Assembly: GCA_029560585.1 (NCBI GenBank)
Contig: JAKQKQ010000008.1
Location: 56,187-120,186, forward strand
DNA: 64,000 bases
Origin: Verrucomicrobiota bacterium
GTDB lineage: Bacteria; Verrucomicrobiota; Verrucomicrobiia; JADLBR01
Reading direction: 5' to 3'
A program made the translations under genes and the position numbers. The notes beneath the pieces are model-generated. The model saw only the letters and a list, made by a program, of their open reading frames with translations, was not told the DNA's origin and did not search any database. Below, piece by piece: positions 41,834 to 50,728 of the stretch (position 1 is the stretch's first letter; each line of letters begins with the position of its first letter).

Positions 41834-44396
41834 GGTTTGGCTCCTTGTTTGGGAGGGTGAAATAGAATGTGGCGCCCTGCTCCGGCAGGGCCTCGGCCCA
41901 GACCTTGCCGCCGTGCCGGTGAAGGATCCGCTGCACGGTGGCCAGGCCAATGCCTGTCCCCGGGAACTCGCTCGGGCGGTGCAACCGCTGGAATGGCGCG
42001 AAGAGCTTGGATGCGTGGGCCATGTCGAAGCCCGCGCCGTTGTCGCGGACAAAGAAGACATCATCGTGCGTCGTGGCGATCCCTGGTGGGGCGGCTGGGG
42101 GGGTGTCCCCCGAGGACGGCGGGGTTGTGATTCGTCCAATCTCGATCCTCGCCGCGTCTTTCTTTTCGGTGAATTTCCAGGCGTTGCCGAGGAGGTTCTC
42201 CAACACCTGCCGGATGAGCTGGGGGTCGCCGGTGCCGGCGAGGCCGGGAGCAACGATGATTTCAATCTGCCGCCCCGGCTCACACTTGCGGAGGCTGGCG
42301 ACGATGGCGTGGGTCATCGCGGTGAGGTCCACGGTTTCTTGGCGCAACTCGGCGCGCACCACCCGGGATAACTCCAGCATGTCGTCGATCAGTTGGCCCA
42401 TCCGTTGCGCCTCGGCGCAGACCTGCGCCAGGTATTCCCGGGCCTGTTCGTCGAGTTTCTCGCGGTAGTCCTCCAGCAGCGCCGTGCTCCAGCCGTCGAT
42501 GCCCCGCAGCGGCGCGCGCAGGTCGTGGCTGACGGAGTACGCGAAGCTCTCCAATTCTTTGTTGGCCGCCTCCAATTCTGCGGTGCGGTCGCGGACGCGC
42601 TGCTCCAATTCGGCGTTGAGCTGCTGGATCTGTGCCTGCGCCCGTTTGCGCTCGGTGATGTCGAGACCGACCTCCATGACCAGGGGCGAGCCGTCGGTAT
42701 CTGCGAAAGGGAAGTCGTAGATGTCATAGTTTCGGTGATCCGGGCCGAGCCACTCCCAGTGATGGGGCGCATTGGTCTTGAGGACCGTATAGGTCTCGCA
42801 GTTCTCGCAGGGCTCGGTGCGGTTGAACAGGTATTCGTAGCATCGTCGGCCACAAGAGTCGCCGAAGCGTTCGCGGAAATAGCGGTTGGCGAAGGGCACG
42901 TGATAATCCGGCGTGAGCAAGATGAGGTAGGCCGGCAGCCTGTTCAGGACGTCGCTGAAACGCTGGCGCTCGGCGCGCACGACGGCCTCGGCGCGCTTGC
43001 GGTCGGTGATGTCGCGGGCGGCGGCGAACACGCCGGTGATGTCCCCCCGCTCGTCGCGGTAGACGGAGGCGTTGTAGAGGACGGCGGTGACGTGGCCATC
43101 GGAGTGGCGGAGGTCCAGCGGGCAGTCGCGTAAGAGGCCGTCGCGGAAGACCTGCTGGTAGGCGGAGCGGGCCTTCTCCGGCTCGGTGAAGTAGTCGCAG
43201 AAGTCGGTGCCGATGAGCTGGAGCCTGGAGCGGCCGGTGACCGATTCGGTGGCGGCGTTCACGTCGGTGATCTTGCCGTCCGCGCCGATGGTCACGAGCG
43301 GGTCGAGGCTGGCCTCGATGAGGCTGCGGTTGTAGGCGCTGGCTTTCTGCAGCGCGGCCTCGGCCTGCTGGCGTTCAAATTTCGTGCGCAAGGCGGTGAT
43401 GCCGTAGGCCAAGTCCACGGCCAGTTTCATCAGCAGTTCGACTTCCTCGTCATTAAATGCCCCGGGTTCGCCGGCATAAATTGTCAGCGCCCCGAACACG
43501 ATATCGTTCATTCGCAACGGCAGTGCCGCGCTGGAGGCAAAGCCCAGGCGGATCGCCTCGGCGCGCCATGGTGCAAAATTGGGATCGGTGAGGAAATTGC
43601 GGCAAGTCGTTGGGCGGCCCGTGCGAATGGCGACGCCGGTGGGCCCGCGCCCACGCTCGGTGTCGGCCCAGGTGATGTGTGCCTTCTCGAGATAGCCTTT
43701 CTCATAGCCGGCATAGGCGGCGGGCCGGACGCTTTTGAGTTCGTCGTGTTCCGCGTAACCGACCCAAGCCATGCGGTAGTTGCCCTCGCTGACGATGGTC
43801 TGACATATCGACTCCAATAATCCGGTTTCTGTGGTGGCGCGGACGAGTTCCTGGTTGCAGGTACTGATCGTGCGCAACGCGCGGTTGACCCGGCGCAGTG
43901 ACTCCTGCAGCCGCTGGTGCTCGGAGAGATCGGCCACCACGGCGCAGATGGGCGCGCCCGGCTCATCGGGGATGCTGAGGGTCAGCTGCACCTGCACGGC
44001 CGCGGCATCCTTGGGCTGAAGCAAGAGTTCGCCCGTTACAGGACCGCGCTTGCCTCGTGCCAGCAGCGAATCGAAGGTCGGCCAACAGGCGGATGCCACG
44101 AGACCACGCAGTTGGGAGCCGATGAGGTTTGGGAGCGGCGTGCGAAGCAGTTGGGCAAGGCGGGGGTTCGCATACAGGATGGTGCCATCCTTCGCCAGCA
44201 TGCCGACGCCTTCGTTCGAGGATTCGATGAGGGCGCGGTAGGGCGCTTCGGCGCGTCTGGCCTGCCCGCCCCTGACTGGGGCATCCGTCTTGCCAGTGCG
44301 GACGGCGCGCGGGATCTTCTGCGCTTTCTTCAGCCTGGCACGCAGCCCGGCGTTTTGCCGAAGAGATTCTGCCTTCTTTTTCGATGTTTTTTTCAT
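41826..44396 (-). CDS. PAS-GAF-PAS-PAS sensor histidine kinase
   Basis: An 856-residue cytosolic kinase. It starts with a basic segment (MKKTSKKKAESLRQ), then PAS (about 50-165), GAF (about 188-335), PAS (about 345-465) and a third PAS (about 475-585). The catalytic part has HisKA H624 in AYSVSHDLRAPLRG, and an HATPase ending with ATVQRILHRHGG (about 725-855). The third PAS holds a cysteine pattern (CGRRCYEYLF then EPCENC), common in PAS modules of sensory kinases. The ATG at 44396 is chosen because it starts the basic segment; an upstream start would add 29 unlikely residues. It is the first gene of the three-gene set and the main sensor. Confidence 0.9.
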   Translation of the reverse strand: MKKTSKKKAESLRQNAGLRARLKKAQKIPRAVRTGKTDAPVRGGQARRAEAPYRALIESSNEGVGMLAKDGTILYANPRLAQLLRTPLPNLIGSQLRGLVASACWPTFDSLLARGKRGPVTGELLLQPKDAAAVQVQLTLSIPDEPGAPICAVVADLSEHQRLQESLRRVNRALRTISTCNQELVRATTETGLLESICQTIVSEGNYRMAWVGYAEHDELKSVRPAAYAGYEKGYLEKAHITWADTERGRGPTGVAIRTGRPTTCRNFLTDPNFAPWRAEAIRLGFASSAALPLRMNDIVFGALTIYAGEPGAFNDEEVELLMKLAVDLAYGITALRTKFERQQAEAALQKASAYNRSLIEASLDPLVTIGADGKITDVNAATESVTGRSRLQLIGTDFCDYFTEPEKARSAYQQVFRDGLLRDCPLDLRHSDGHVTAVLYNASVYRDERGDITGVFAAARDITDRKRAEAVVRAERQRFSDVLNRLPAYLILLTPDYHVPFANRYFRERFGDSCGRRCYEYLFNRTEPCENCETYTVLKTNAPHHWEWLGPDHRNYDIYDFPFADTDGSPLVMEVGLDITERKRAQAQIQQLNAELEQRVRDRTAELEAANKELESFAYSVSHDLRAPLRGIDGWSTALLEDYREKLDEQAREYLAQVCAEAQRMGQLIDDMLELSRVVRAELRQETVDLTAMTHAIVASLRKCEPGRQIEIIVAPGLAGTGDPQLIRQVLENLLGNAWKFTEKKDAARIEIGRITTPPSSGDTPPAAPPGIATTHDDVFFVRDNGAGFDMAHASKLFAPFQRLHRPSEFPGTGIGLATVQRILHRHGGKVWAEALPEQGATFYFTLPNKEPNHD

Positions 44397-44932
44397 CGCC
44401 GCTTTGATGCCCGCTGGGCCGATGCCTGTTTCTGGTGGGCGATTCGAGAATCCATGTGTTCCAGGGCTATCCAGATGCGGCACCTGTGGTCACTGCCCAT
44501 GACTGCAGCAGGAGATTTGAGGGTCGATGTTGGTTGTGCTGGTGGCGGAGGGGCACCTGCCTCGTTCTTGGTCGTCACAGAACACATCCCAGCACGCGAC
44601 CGAAAGAACTCGTTCATAGGCACACTCACCGTCTCGCTTCGACGGCGCGTCGAAATCAGGGGACCATGTCTCGGATTCAGGACAATGCGCCGCTCGCGCG
44701 AGGGCAATGGATCAAATCGGTGCTTCCAATCAAACGAAAACCTTACTTCAAATTATGCACCGGGACATGATGATCAAACGGTTTTTCGGGCTTGGGACGG
44801 AATTCATCTTCTATAATCGCAGATAGTTACGAGTCGTTCTGCCGGCGTCCCTCCCATGCCCACCGCGATGATATCGCGGGCGGGTTCTTCAACGGTCTGC
44901 TGGGCGTTTGGGTGGGCCGGCTTTTGATCGAC
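44397..44932. other. Intergenic region without a supported gene
   Basis: A 536-base gap between the kinase start and the convergent end of the Gfo/Idh/MocA gene. It should hold the promoter of the three-gene signalling set. Short frames exist but none has a ribosome site, composition or family likeness worth reporting. No strong hairpin or repeat was noticed. Confidence 0.5.
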
Positions 44933-46216
44933 TTACACCGGCTGGGTGCGCCCGGGGAGCGGGACCGGAGGAACGGGCAGGGGACCCAGCTCGTACTTGG
45001 TCGGGCGGAGATCGAGTTTGGATGCGTTCATGATCCAGTCCCACTGGATCGCGCGGCCGGTGTAGGCGGCGGTGCGACCGAGGACGCCGGTCATGGTTGC
45101 CTCGACGAGGCGGGTTCCTTCGATGAGGGGTTTTCCTTCGCGGATGCCACTGATGAGGGCCTTGTGCATGATGTCGTCGCCGCTGGCGGGCTTGCCCTCG
45201 AATTTCCACGGTTTCTGGCCGTCGATGCGGGCCTGGCCGCGGTCGACTTCCGCGAAGCCCCTGGTGCCATGGATGATGTTTCCGATGCGATTGGTGACGC
45301 CCTTGATCTGGGTGGCGAAGGCGAACATCGTCAGGCCGTTCGGGTACTCGTACCGGATCGCGAAGTGGTCATAGATGTTGCCAAACTGCGGGCCGGTGCG
45401 GACCTGTCGGCCGCCCACGCCCTGCGCGACCTTCGGGGTCGCGCCCATGACCCAGTTGGAGACGTCAAGGTTGTGGACAAGCTGTTCGACGAAGTGATCG
45501 CCCGAGAGCCACGTGAAGAATGGCCAGCATCGGATCTGCCACTCCATGTCGCTCCACTCGGGCTTGCGGTCCTCATAGTGCCAGAGTTCCATGTCGCCAA
45601 TCCAGTGGGACTCGATGTGCGTGAGTTCGCCGATCTGGCCATCGCGGATGCGCTGGATGAGCTCGAGGTATTGGGGGGCGTAGCGCTGCTGCGTTCCGAC
45701 GACCATGGAGAGTTTTTTCTCCTCGGCGCGTTTCGTCGTTTCGGCGAGGGAGCGGAGGCCGACGGGATCGACGCCGCCCGGTTTCTCCAGGAACATGTGT
45801 TTGCCGGCATCGACGCAGGCCGCCGCCATCTCGGGGCGGAAACCGGGGGGCGTGAGGAGCATGACGAGGTCCACGTCTTTCAGGGCCAGCACCTTTTTGT
45901 ATGCGTCGAAGCCGAGAAAAATGTGGTCCGGGCCGACCGTGGTTTGATCGGGGGCCTCTTTCTGGAGTTTCTTCAGCGCTGCGTCGACCTTGTCTTGGAA
46001 CATGTCGGCGATGGCGACGAGTACGACGCCCGGGGAAGATTTGAGGAGAAAGGCGGCGTCCATGGTGCCGCGGCTTCCGGCGCCGACCATGGCGACGCGG
46101 ACCTTGTCGGAGCCTGCCGCGAAGACCCCCGGGATGGGTGCGGCGAGGGCTGTGGCTCCGGCGGCCGTGGTTCGGATAAAGCTCCTGCGGGAGAGGGTGG
46201 GGCGGGTTGATTGCAT
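44933..46216 (-). CDS. Tat-exported Gfo/Idh/MocA-family oxidoreductase
   Basis: A 427-residue protein. The twin-arginine signal is SRRSFIRTTAAGATALAAPI. The Rossmann fold begins KVRVAMVGAGSRGTMD (38-53), followed by the family motif FLEKPGGVD with E144-K145-P146. The substrate domain has GTQQRYAPQYLE and GDHFVEQLVHNLDV; the H of the last stretch is the usual catalytic position. Exported members of this family keep tightly bound NAD and catalyze oxidation at a sugar carbon, often C3. It could pair with the DUF1080 protein at 21975. It is a single gene, divergent from the glycan genes at 46396. Confidence 0.92.
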   Translation of the reverse strand: MQSTRPTLSRRSFIRTTAAGATALAAPIPGVFAAGSDKVRVAMVGAGSRGTMDAAFLLKSSPGVVLVAIADMFQDKVDAALKKLQKEAPDQTTVGPDHIFLGFDAYKKVLALKDVDLVMLLTPPGFRPEMAAACVDAGKHMFLEKPGGVDPVGLRSLAETTKRAEEKKLSMVVGTQQRYAPQYLELIQRIRDGQIGELTHIESHWIGDMELWHYEDRKPEWSDMEWQIRCWPFFTWLSGDHFVEQLVHNLDVSNWVMGATPKVAQGVGGRQVRTGPQFGNIYDHFAIRYEYPNGLTMFAFATQIKGVTNRIGNIIHGTRGFAEVDRGQARIDGQKPWKFEGKPASGDDIMHKALISGIREGKPLIEGTRLVEATMTGVLGRTAAYTGRAIQWDWIMNASKLDLRPTKYELGPLPVPPVPLPGRTQPV

Positions 46217-46395
46217 GGTATCTGTCTCCTGTATCTGGGCCGACCGCCGCCGGGGATCCTGGAAGAGATCACCGGCTGATCACGTGAACGGTAGGTTCTT
46301 GCCGCGTGAGGCGCATGTCAAGCCGATGGGGAGCGCCACGATTGCCGGGCGGTTGGATTGTGCCCTATGATCACTCGGGCACCCGGTGAACTATC

Positions 46396-47190
46396 ATGGG
46401 ATTTGGCGATGAGATCATGGTGACCGCGGAGGCGCGGCGGCTGAACGATGCCACAGGGAGGGCCGTGCGGATCGTGGACAGGCATGGGCGGTCCCGGTGG
46501 AACGAGGTCTGGGAGAATAATCCGAGGGTGGCCGCACGAGATTTCTGCGGTGAGGTCGCAACGCTGCGGAACGGGCCAGGATGCCGGCACTATCTGGTGG
46601 AGGCGCGGCGCGATAGATTCGTGTTCCGGGCCGGGGCGGTGACGGCGCCCGGCGAGATATGGTTTGATGCGGCGGAGCAGGAGGAAGTGGAGGCGATGCG
46701 CGCGGGACGACCGTACGTGCTGATCGAGCCCAACGTGGATGCGGGCTTCGGCCACACGGTCAACAAGGACTGGGGGTTCGAGCGTTGGCAGGCGGTTGCG
46801 CGGGCGTTATCGGGCGTGCGCTTCGTGCAGGCCGGGCCGGCTGGCGTGCGGCGGCTTGAGGGGGCGGAGCCGTTCGAGAGCGGCAGATTCCGGCGAGCGC
46901 TGGTGGCGCTTGCTGGTGCGGCGCTGTTCGTGGGATCCGAGGGCGCCTTGCATCACGCCGCGGCTGCGCTCCGCATCCCGGCGGTCGTTGTGTTTGGGGC
47001 TTTCGTGTCCCCAGCGGTGACGGGGTATGCATCTCAGAGGAATATTGCGGTGCCGCATCCCGGCTATCCTCTGGGGTGTGGACTGCGGACCGGTTGTGCC
47101 GACTGCCGGGCGGCGTTGGACTCAATCCCGGTGGCGGAGGTCGTCAGGCACATCCAGGGGGCACTGGCGGGCGGCGGCGCGATCGACTAG
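46396..47190 (+). CDS. GT9-like glycosyltransferase (heptosyltransferase type), short form
   Basis: A 264-residue protein that begins MGFGDEIMVTAEARRL, the N-terminal G-x-G-D motif of the GT-B GT9 family, and keeps the C-terminal half pattern VGSEGALHHAAAALRIPAVV plus VFGAFVSPAVTGY, corresponding to the donor-binding region. It is shorter than full ADP-heptose transferases (about 340), with a reduced N-terminal domain. A C-terminal cluster of cysteines, YPLGCGLRTGCADCRAALD, resembles those of verrucomicrobial GT9 proteins. Likely transfers a sugar in envelope glycan assembly. It is followed by a reductase gene 9 bases on. Confidence 0.78.
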   Translation: MGFGDEIMVTAEARRLNDATGRAVRIVDRHGRSRWNEVWENNPRVAARDFCGEVATLRNGPGCRHYLVEARRDRFVFRAGAVTAPGEIWFDAAEQEEVEAMRAGRPYVLIEPNVDAGFGHTVNKDWGFERWQAVARALSGVRFVQAGPAGVRRLEGAEPFESGRFRRALVALAGAALFVGSEGALHHAAAALRIPAVVVFGAFVSPAVTGYASQRNIAVPHPGYPLGCGLRTGCADCRAALDSIPVAEVVRHIQGALAGGGAID

Positions 47191-47199
47191 GATTGATCA

Positions 47200-48021
47200 A
47201 TGGTAGTGGTGGTCGGTGCGGGTTTCGTGGGGACGGCGATCGCGCGGGGGCTGGCGTCGGCGGGGAGGCGATATGAGTTGCTGTCACGGGCAGGGGTTGA
47301 TTACTGCGATCCCGGGAAACTCGAGCGATGGCTGGACGCGCATCCCGCCAGGGTGATGCTGAATGCCTCGGGCTGGAACGGGCGGAATGTGGATGACGTC
47401 CAGCGAAATGCGGAGAAGAGCCGCGAGGCCAACGTGGCCCTGCCAGAGAGCCTGGCGCGCGTGTGCGCCTCGAGGGGGGTGGCCTTCGCGCACCTTTCGA
47501 CGGGATGCGTCTTTCACGGCCGCGGACCATTTGCGGAGGGGGACGCACCGAATTTTCTGAGGACGGTGTACGCGCGGCACAAACTGGAGGCCGAGGGACG
47601 GATTCGCGATATCGGGGACGCGTGGATATTCCGGATCAGGCTGGCTTTCAGCGGGGGCGATCACCCCAGGAATCTGCTATCCAAACTTCGCGATTATCGG
47701 CGGATACTGCCGGGCAGGCAATCGGCGACGTGGCTTGAGGATTTTTCTACGCGATGGTTGCGCGTCGTGGAGGGTGCGCCAGCGGGGATCTACCATGCGG
47801 TGCAACCCGTGCCGATCGAAATTGTGGCCGCCGCAAGGGCGCTGGGCAATCACGCGCCCCTCTGGGAGGAGGCGTCGTTCTTGCGGGAGGGGCATGTGCC
47901 GAGGAGCGAGTGCGAGCTGGCGACGGCGAAGTACGAGGCGGCGTCCGGTGGCCATGTGCCGGATGGGCCGACGGCGGTCACGGTGTGCGTGCGGGAACTC
48001 CTCAGGTGTGGCGGGAGATGA
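47200..48021 (+). CDS. NAD-dependent sugar-nucleotide reductase-like protein (RmlD family)
   Basis: A 273-residue extended SDR. The nucleotide loop is VVVVGAGFVGTAIARGL, then HPARVMLNASGWNG, the active-site-like TGCVFHGRGPFAEGD and the Y-x-x-x-K pair in TVYARHKLEAEGR. Overall length and order fit RmlD/dTDP-4-dehydrorhamnose reductase, but divergence is high, so the substrate could be another 4-keto sugar. It follows the GT9-like gene closely and overlaps by 20 bases the convergent sulfotransferase, leaving no room for a terminator. Confidence 0.78.
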   Translation: MVVVVGAGFVGTAIARGLASAGRRYELLSRAGVDYCDPGKLERWLDAHPARVMLNASGWNGRNVDDVQRNAEKSREANVALPESLARVCASRGVAFAHLSTGCVFHGRGPFAEGDAPNFLRTVYARHKLEAEGRIRDIGDAWIFRIRLAFSGGDHPRNLLSKLRDYRRILPGRQSATWLEDFSTRWLRVVEGAPAGIYHAVQPVPIEIVAAARALGNHAPLWEEASFLREGHVPRSECELATAKYEAASGGHVPDGPTAVTVCVRELLRCGGR

Positions 48022-48919
48022 GGCGGCGCCACCATGGGGCGCGGCGCCGTGGTTGGACGAGGGGTTTCTCGGAGTCCTCCTGGAGATAGCCGAGGGACAG
48101 GAGAAGGGGTTTTTCGATGGCCAGCACCTCCTGCAACTGCCTCTTGTGGGCGGCCCTGAACTTTCCGATGGACGCGGTTCGCACGGAGGGGGCGACGGCG
48201 CGGATCGCGGGTTCCGGCCTGGCGATGCCCGCGAAGCGCAGGATCTCGCGGGCAGTCTTGTCGAACGAAAGGCAGAGGTCCTCGTAGCGGACCTCGAGGA
48301 GGCGTTCGCGCATCATGGCACCGTACGCGCGGCCCACGGCGACGCTGTTCGTCCAGTGGATGGCGTTATAGACATGGCTGCGCCTCAGGTACTGCTCCTT
48401 CTTCAGGCGATCGCCGTGCCAAACGCGGATGCGGTCGGTGTCGAAGTAGATCTTGCGCCAGAAGGCGGTGTTTGGGGCCTGGTGGTCGCAGAAAGCCACG
48501 TCGCGGCCATCGCGGATGAGGTGGATATATTTCGCATCGGGGAAGATGCGATCGATGACCGGGAGGACGTAGGCGGTCTCGCAGAGTTTCCAGCCCCACG
48601 GTTGGCCCGGCCAGCATCCCTCCAGGTGCGCGTCGAATGCGGATCGCGCCAAATCGGCCAATTCGCCGCCATCGCGCGGGTTTTTCCAAAGGGGCCCGTA
48701 GTCGGGGTAATATTGGCCGACGAGGGATTCGACGAGGCGCAGGATATCGAGCGAGTCGCGCGATTCGTTGAGGTTGGCGCCGAGGAAGATGCCGCTGGCC
48801 TCGAGGAGGTTCGCCAGCAGTCGGCTTCCGGAGTGCGATTTGTTGTAGACGACGATGGGGGGAGAGAATCCGGCCATGGCATGGCGGAGTGCGTCGAGGG
48901 GAGTGTCGCCAGGGCTCAT
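48002..48919 (-). CDS. Sulfotransferase family protein
   Basis: A 305-residue protein. The 5'-phosphosulfate-binding loop is VYNKSHSGSRLLANLL (24-39), where K replaces part of the usual P-K-S-G pattern but S-G-S-R is kept. The 3'-phosphate motif is AKYIHLIRDGRDVAFCDHQA. These are the two PAPS sites. It would add sulfate to a sugar or lipid, suiting the nearby glycan genes; the window also has a sulfatase. The ATG at 48919 is the only good start. It is divergent from the methyltransferase gene. Confidence 0.85.
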   Translation of the reverse strand: MSPGDTPLDALRHAMAGFSPPIVVYNKSHSGSRLLANLLEASGIFLGANLNESRDSLDILRLVESLVGQYYPDYGPLWKNPRDGGELADLARSAFDAHLEGCWPGQPWGWKLCETAYVLPVIDRIFPDAKYIHLIRDGRDVAFCDHQAPNTAFWRKIYFDTDRIRVWHGDRLKKEQYLRRSHVYNAIHWTNSVAVGRAYGAMMRERLLEVRYEDLCLSFDKTAREILRFAGIARPEPAIRAVAPSVRTASIGKFRAAHKRQLQEVLAIEKPLLLSLGYLQEDSEKPLVQPRRRAPWWRRLISRHT

Positions 48920-48994
48920 GATCAGCGTGCAGCGCTTGTGCTAACGGTCTCAGGAGATAGCATACGGGTGCCGCGATGGCGGTCGAGCAACGAG

Positions 48995-49582
48995 ATGCAT
49001 CCCCGTATTTTCCGCGAGTTTGGACGGATCTGTCGCGAGTATGGCGCGCTGGGTTCGGTACTGGAGATAGGGGCGGTACCCGGGCCCGATTCGCTGCTGT
49101 GCCTCGATGCGCTGGCGCATGCCGCGCGGAAGGTGGGGGTCAATCTGGATCCGCCATCGCAGTTCCGGGATTTCCAGATCGTGCAGGCCAATGCCAATCG
49201 GCTCGACATGTTCGAATCCCGCAGTTTTGACACGATCCTCTGTAACGCGACATTGGAGCACGATCCATTCTTTTGGAGGACGCTGGAGGAGTTGAGGCGG
49301 GTGGGGAGGCCGGGGGCGGTGGTGATCATCGGGGTTCCGGGCTACGCGAGCCACCGTTGGCTGGAACGGATCAAACGGCGGGGAGCGGCATCGGGGGGGC
49401 GGCGCCTGTCCGAGGCGATGCGCGCATCGACGCCGACGCTGGTGGTGCACGATTACCCGGGGGATTACTACCGTTTTAGCGAGCAGGCGGTCAGGGATGT
49501 GTTTTTCGGCGGGATGCGCGATGTCAAGGTGCGCCGGGTGATGGTGCCCCCCCGAATCATCGGTGCCGGGCGCCTGCCCTGA
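48995..49582 (+). CDS. Class I SAM-dependent methyltransferase
   Basis: A 195-residue protein. SAM motif I is SVLEIGAVPGPDSLL (27-41), the acidic end of strand 2 in GVNLDPPSQF, motif at NANRLDMFESRSFDTILCNA and TLEHDPFFWRTLEELRRVGR then PGAVVIIGVPGY, the standard order of a small Rossmann methyltransferase. The ATG at 48995 is used; a GTG upstream at about 48938 would add 19 residues and is less likely. It may methylate a glycan or lipid; it sits between a sulfotransferase and glycosyltransferases. Confidence 0.85.
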   Translation: MHPRIFREFGRICREYGALGSVLEIGAVPGPDSLLCLDALAHAARKVGVNLDPPSQFRDFQIVQANANRLDMFESRSFDTILCNATLEHDPFFWRTLEELRRVGRPGAVVIIGVPGYASHRWLERIKRRGAASGGRRLSEAMRASTPTLVVHDYPGDYYRFSEQAVRDVFFGGMRDVKVRRVMVPPRIIGAGRLP

Positions 49583-49628
49583 TGCGGTCGGTCAACCCGG
49601 CGTTTGTGCGCCGCAGGCCGATCCGTCC

Positions 49629-50684
49629 TCAGGCAGCGGCGCGGAGGCGCTCGACGATTTCGAGCAGAACGGGAAACCACCGGCGCACGGAGTATTCTGC
49701 CTCGCAGTGGTGGCGGCCTCGATGGCCCATCTGATGGCGCAGGGCGGGGTCGCGGATGAGGGCGCCGATGGTTTCCGCCCATTCGTTCTCGGACCGCGCG
49801 GCGAACCCCGCGGCGCTGGCGGCGATGATCTGGGCGTTGACGCCGAGGGGCGTCGCGATGAATGGCAATCCTCCAGCCATATACTGGAGGATCTTCGTGG
49901 CGCACTTGTGTCGCTGGAACGGCTCGTCAACCAGCGGCATGAGGCCGATGTCCATTTGTTCGGAGATTCTTTCCTCGACGCGGGGAGACCACGGAATCCA
50001 GCGCCAGCGGAGATCGGCGGAGGGGGGACACGGTCTGGGTCGCGAGACGATGACGAACTCGAATCCGAGGGTCCGTTGCAGGCGGCCGAGTGTCTCCCAA
50101 TGCGGGAACAGGGTCATCTTGATGGAGAGGTCCGAGCCGAGCCAGCCGACGCGAATGGGACCGGCGGTGGGTTCCTCGTAGTCGCGGACGAGGTAGCGGT
50201 CGGTGTCCACGGCCGTGGGCAGCACCGTGACGCGATCGGTGAATCGGCGCGCATGGTTCGCGAGGTATTCGTTTCCCGCGGTGACCCATCGGGCGTTCTC
50301 GCACATCCACTGGACCTGGGGTCCCTGTTCCCCGAAGTAAATGGCGTCATCGAAATCGTAAATGACGCGGGGATTGCTCCGCAGCAGGGCCTGCTCCCAG
50401 CCGATGTCCCAGTCGAGGGTATCGCGATTGACGAAGACGACGTTGACGGATGCGGCATCGCGGATATCCCGTCGGCGCGCGATCTCCCGCAGCCATCGGA
50501 GGGCCAGTTTGTAGCGCGATTTCCACGGCTGTTTGTGGAATGGTCTCGGGAAAGGCCGTGGGGGGATATTGGGCCGGACGAGGGCGCGCCAGCCGGCCTT
50601 TTTGAAGTGGGGGCGGTATTGGATGAATCTGAAACGGCTGGCCGGATCGAATGTGCTGTAGGTGAAACCCATTATGACTGGCAT
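49629..50684 (-). CDS. GT-B glycosyltransferase (GT1/GT4-type)
   Basis: A 351-residue transferase. The N-terminal half has RVIYDFDDAIYFGEQGPQ, a nucleotide-sugar GT motif (DFDD), and WVTAGNEYLANHARRF. The donor half contains IRVGWLGSDLSIKMTLFPHW, GLMPLVDEPFQRHKCATKIL and QYMAGGLPFIATPLGVNA, the E/D-x-x-P-x-x-x-x-K region of GT4. The start may be the ATG at 50684 or a GTG at 50711. Its gene follows the GT4-type gene at 50729 by 44 bases, and the two likely share a transcript with the heptosyltransferase. Confidence 0.85.
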   Translation of the reverse strand: MPVIMGFTYSTFDPASRFRFIQYRPHFKKAGWRALVRPNIPPRPFPRPFHKQPWKSRYKLALRWLREIARRRDIRDAASVNVVFVNRDTLDWDIGWEQALLRSNPRVIYDFDDAIYFGEQGPQVQWMCENARWVTAGNEYLANHARRFTDRVTVLPTAVDTDRYLVRDYEEPTAGPIRVGWLGSDLSIKMTLFPHWETLGRLQRTLGFEFVIVSRPRPCPPSADLRWRWIPWSPRVEERISEQMDIGLMPLVDEPFQRHKCATKILQYMAGGLPFIATPLGVNAQIIAASAAGFAARSENEWAETIGALIRDPALRHQMGHRGRHHCEAEYSVRRWFPVLLEIVERLRAAA

Positions 50685-50728
50685 GGCACGGGTTCCATTG
50701 AAACGTCGCACGATCGAGGTGGCAACGC

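Noticed and set aside
47735..48994. Continuous open frame upstream of the methyltransferase
   Set aside because: It runs through the RmlD-like gene and antisense to the sulfotransferase; the methyltransferase fold begins after 48995.
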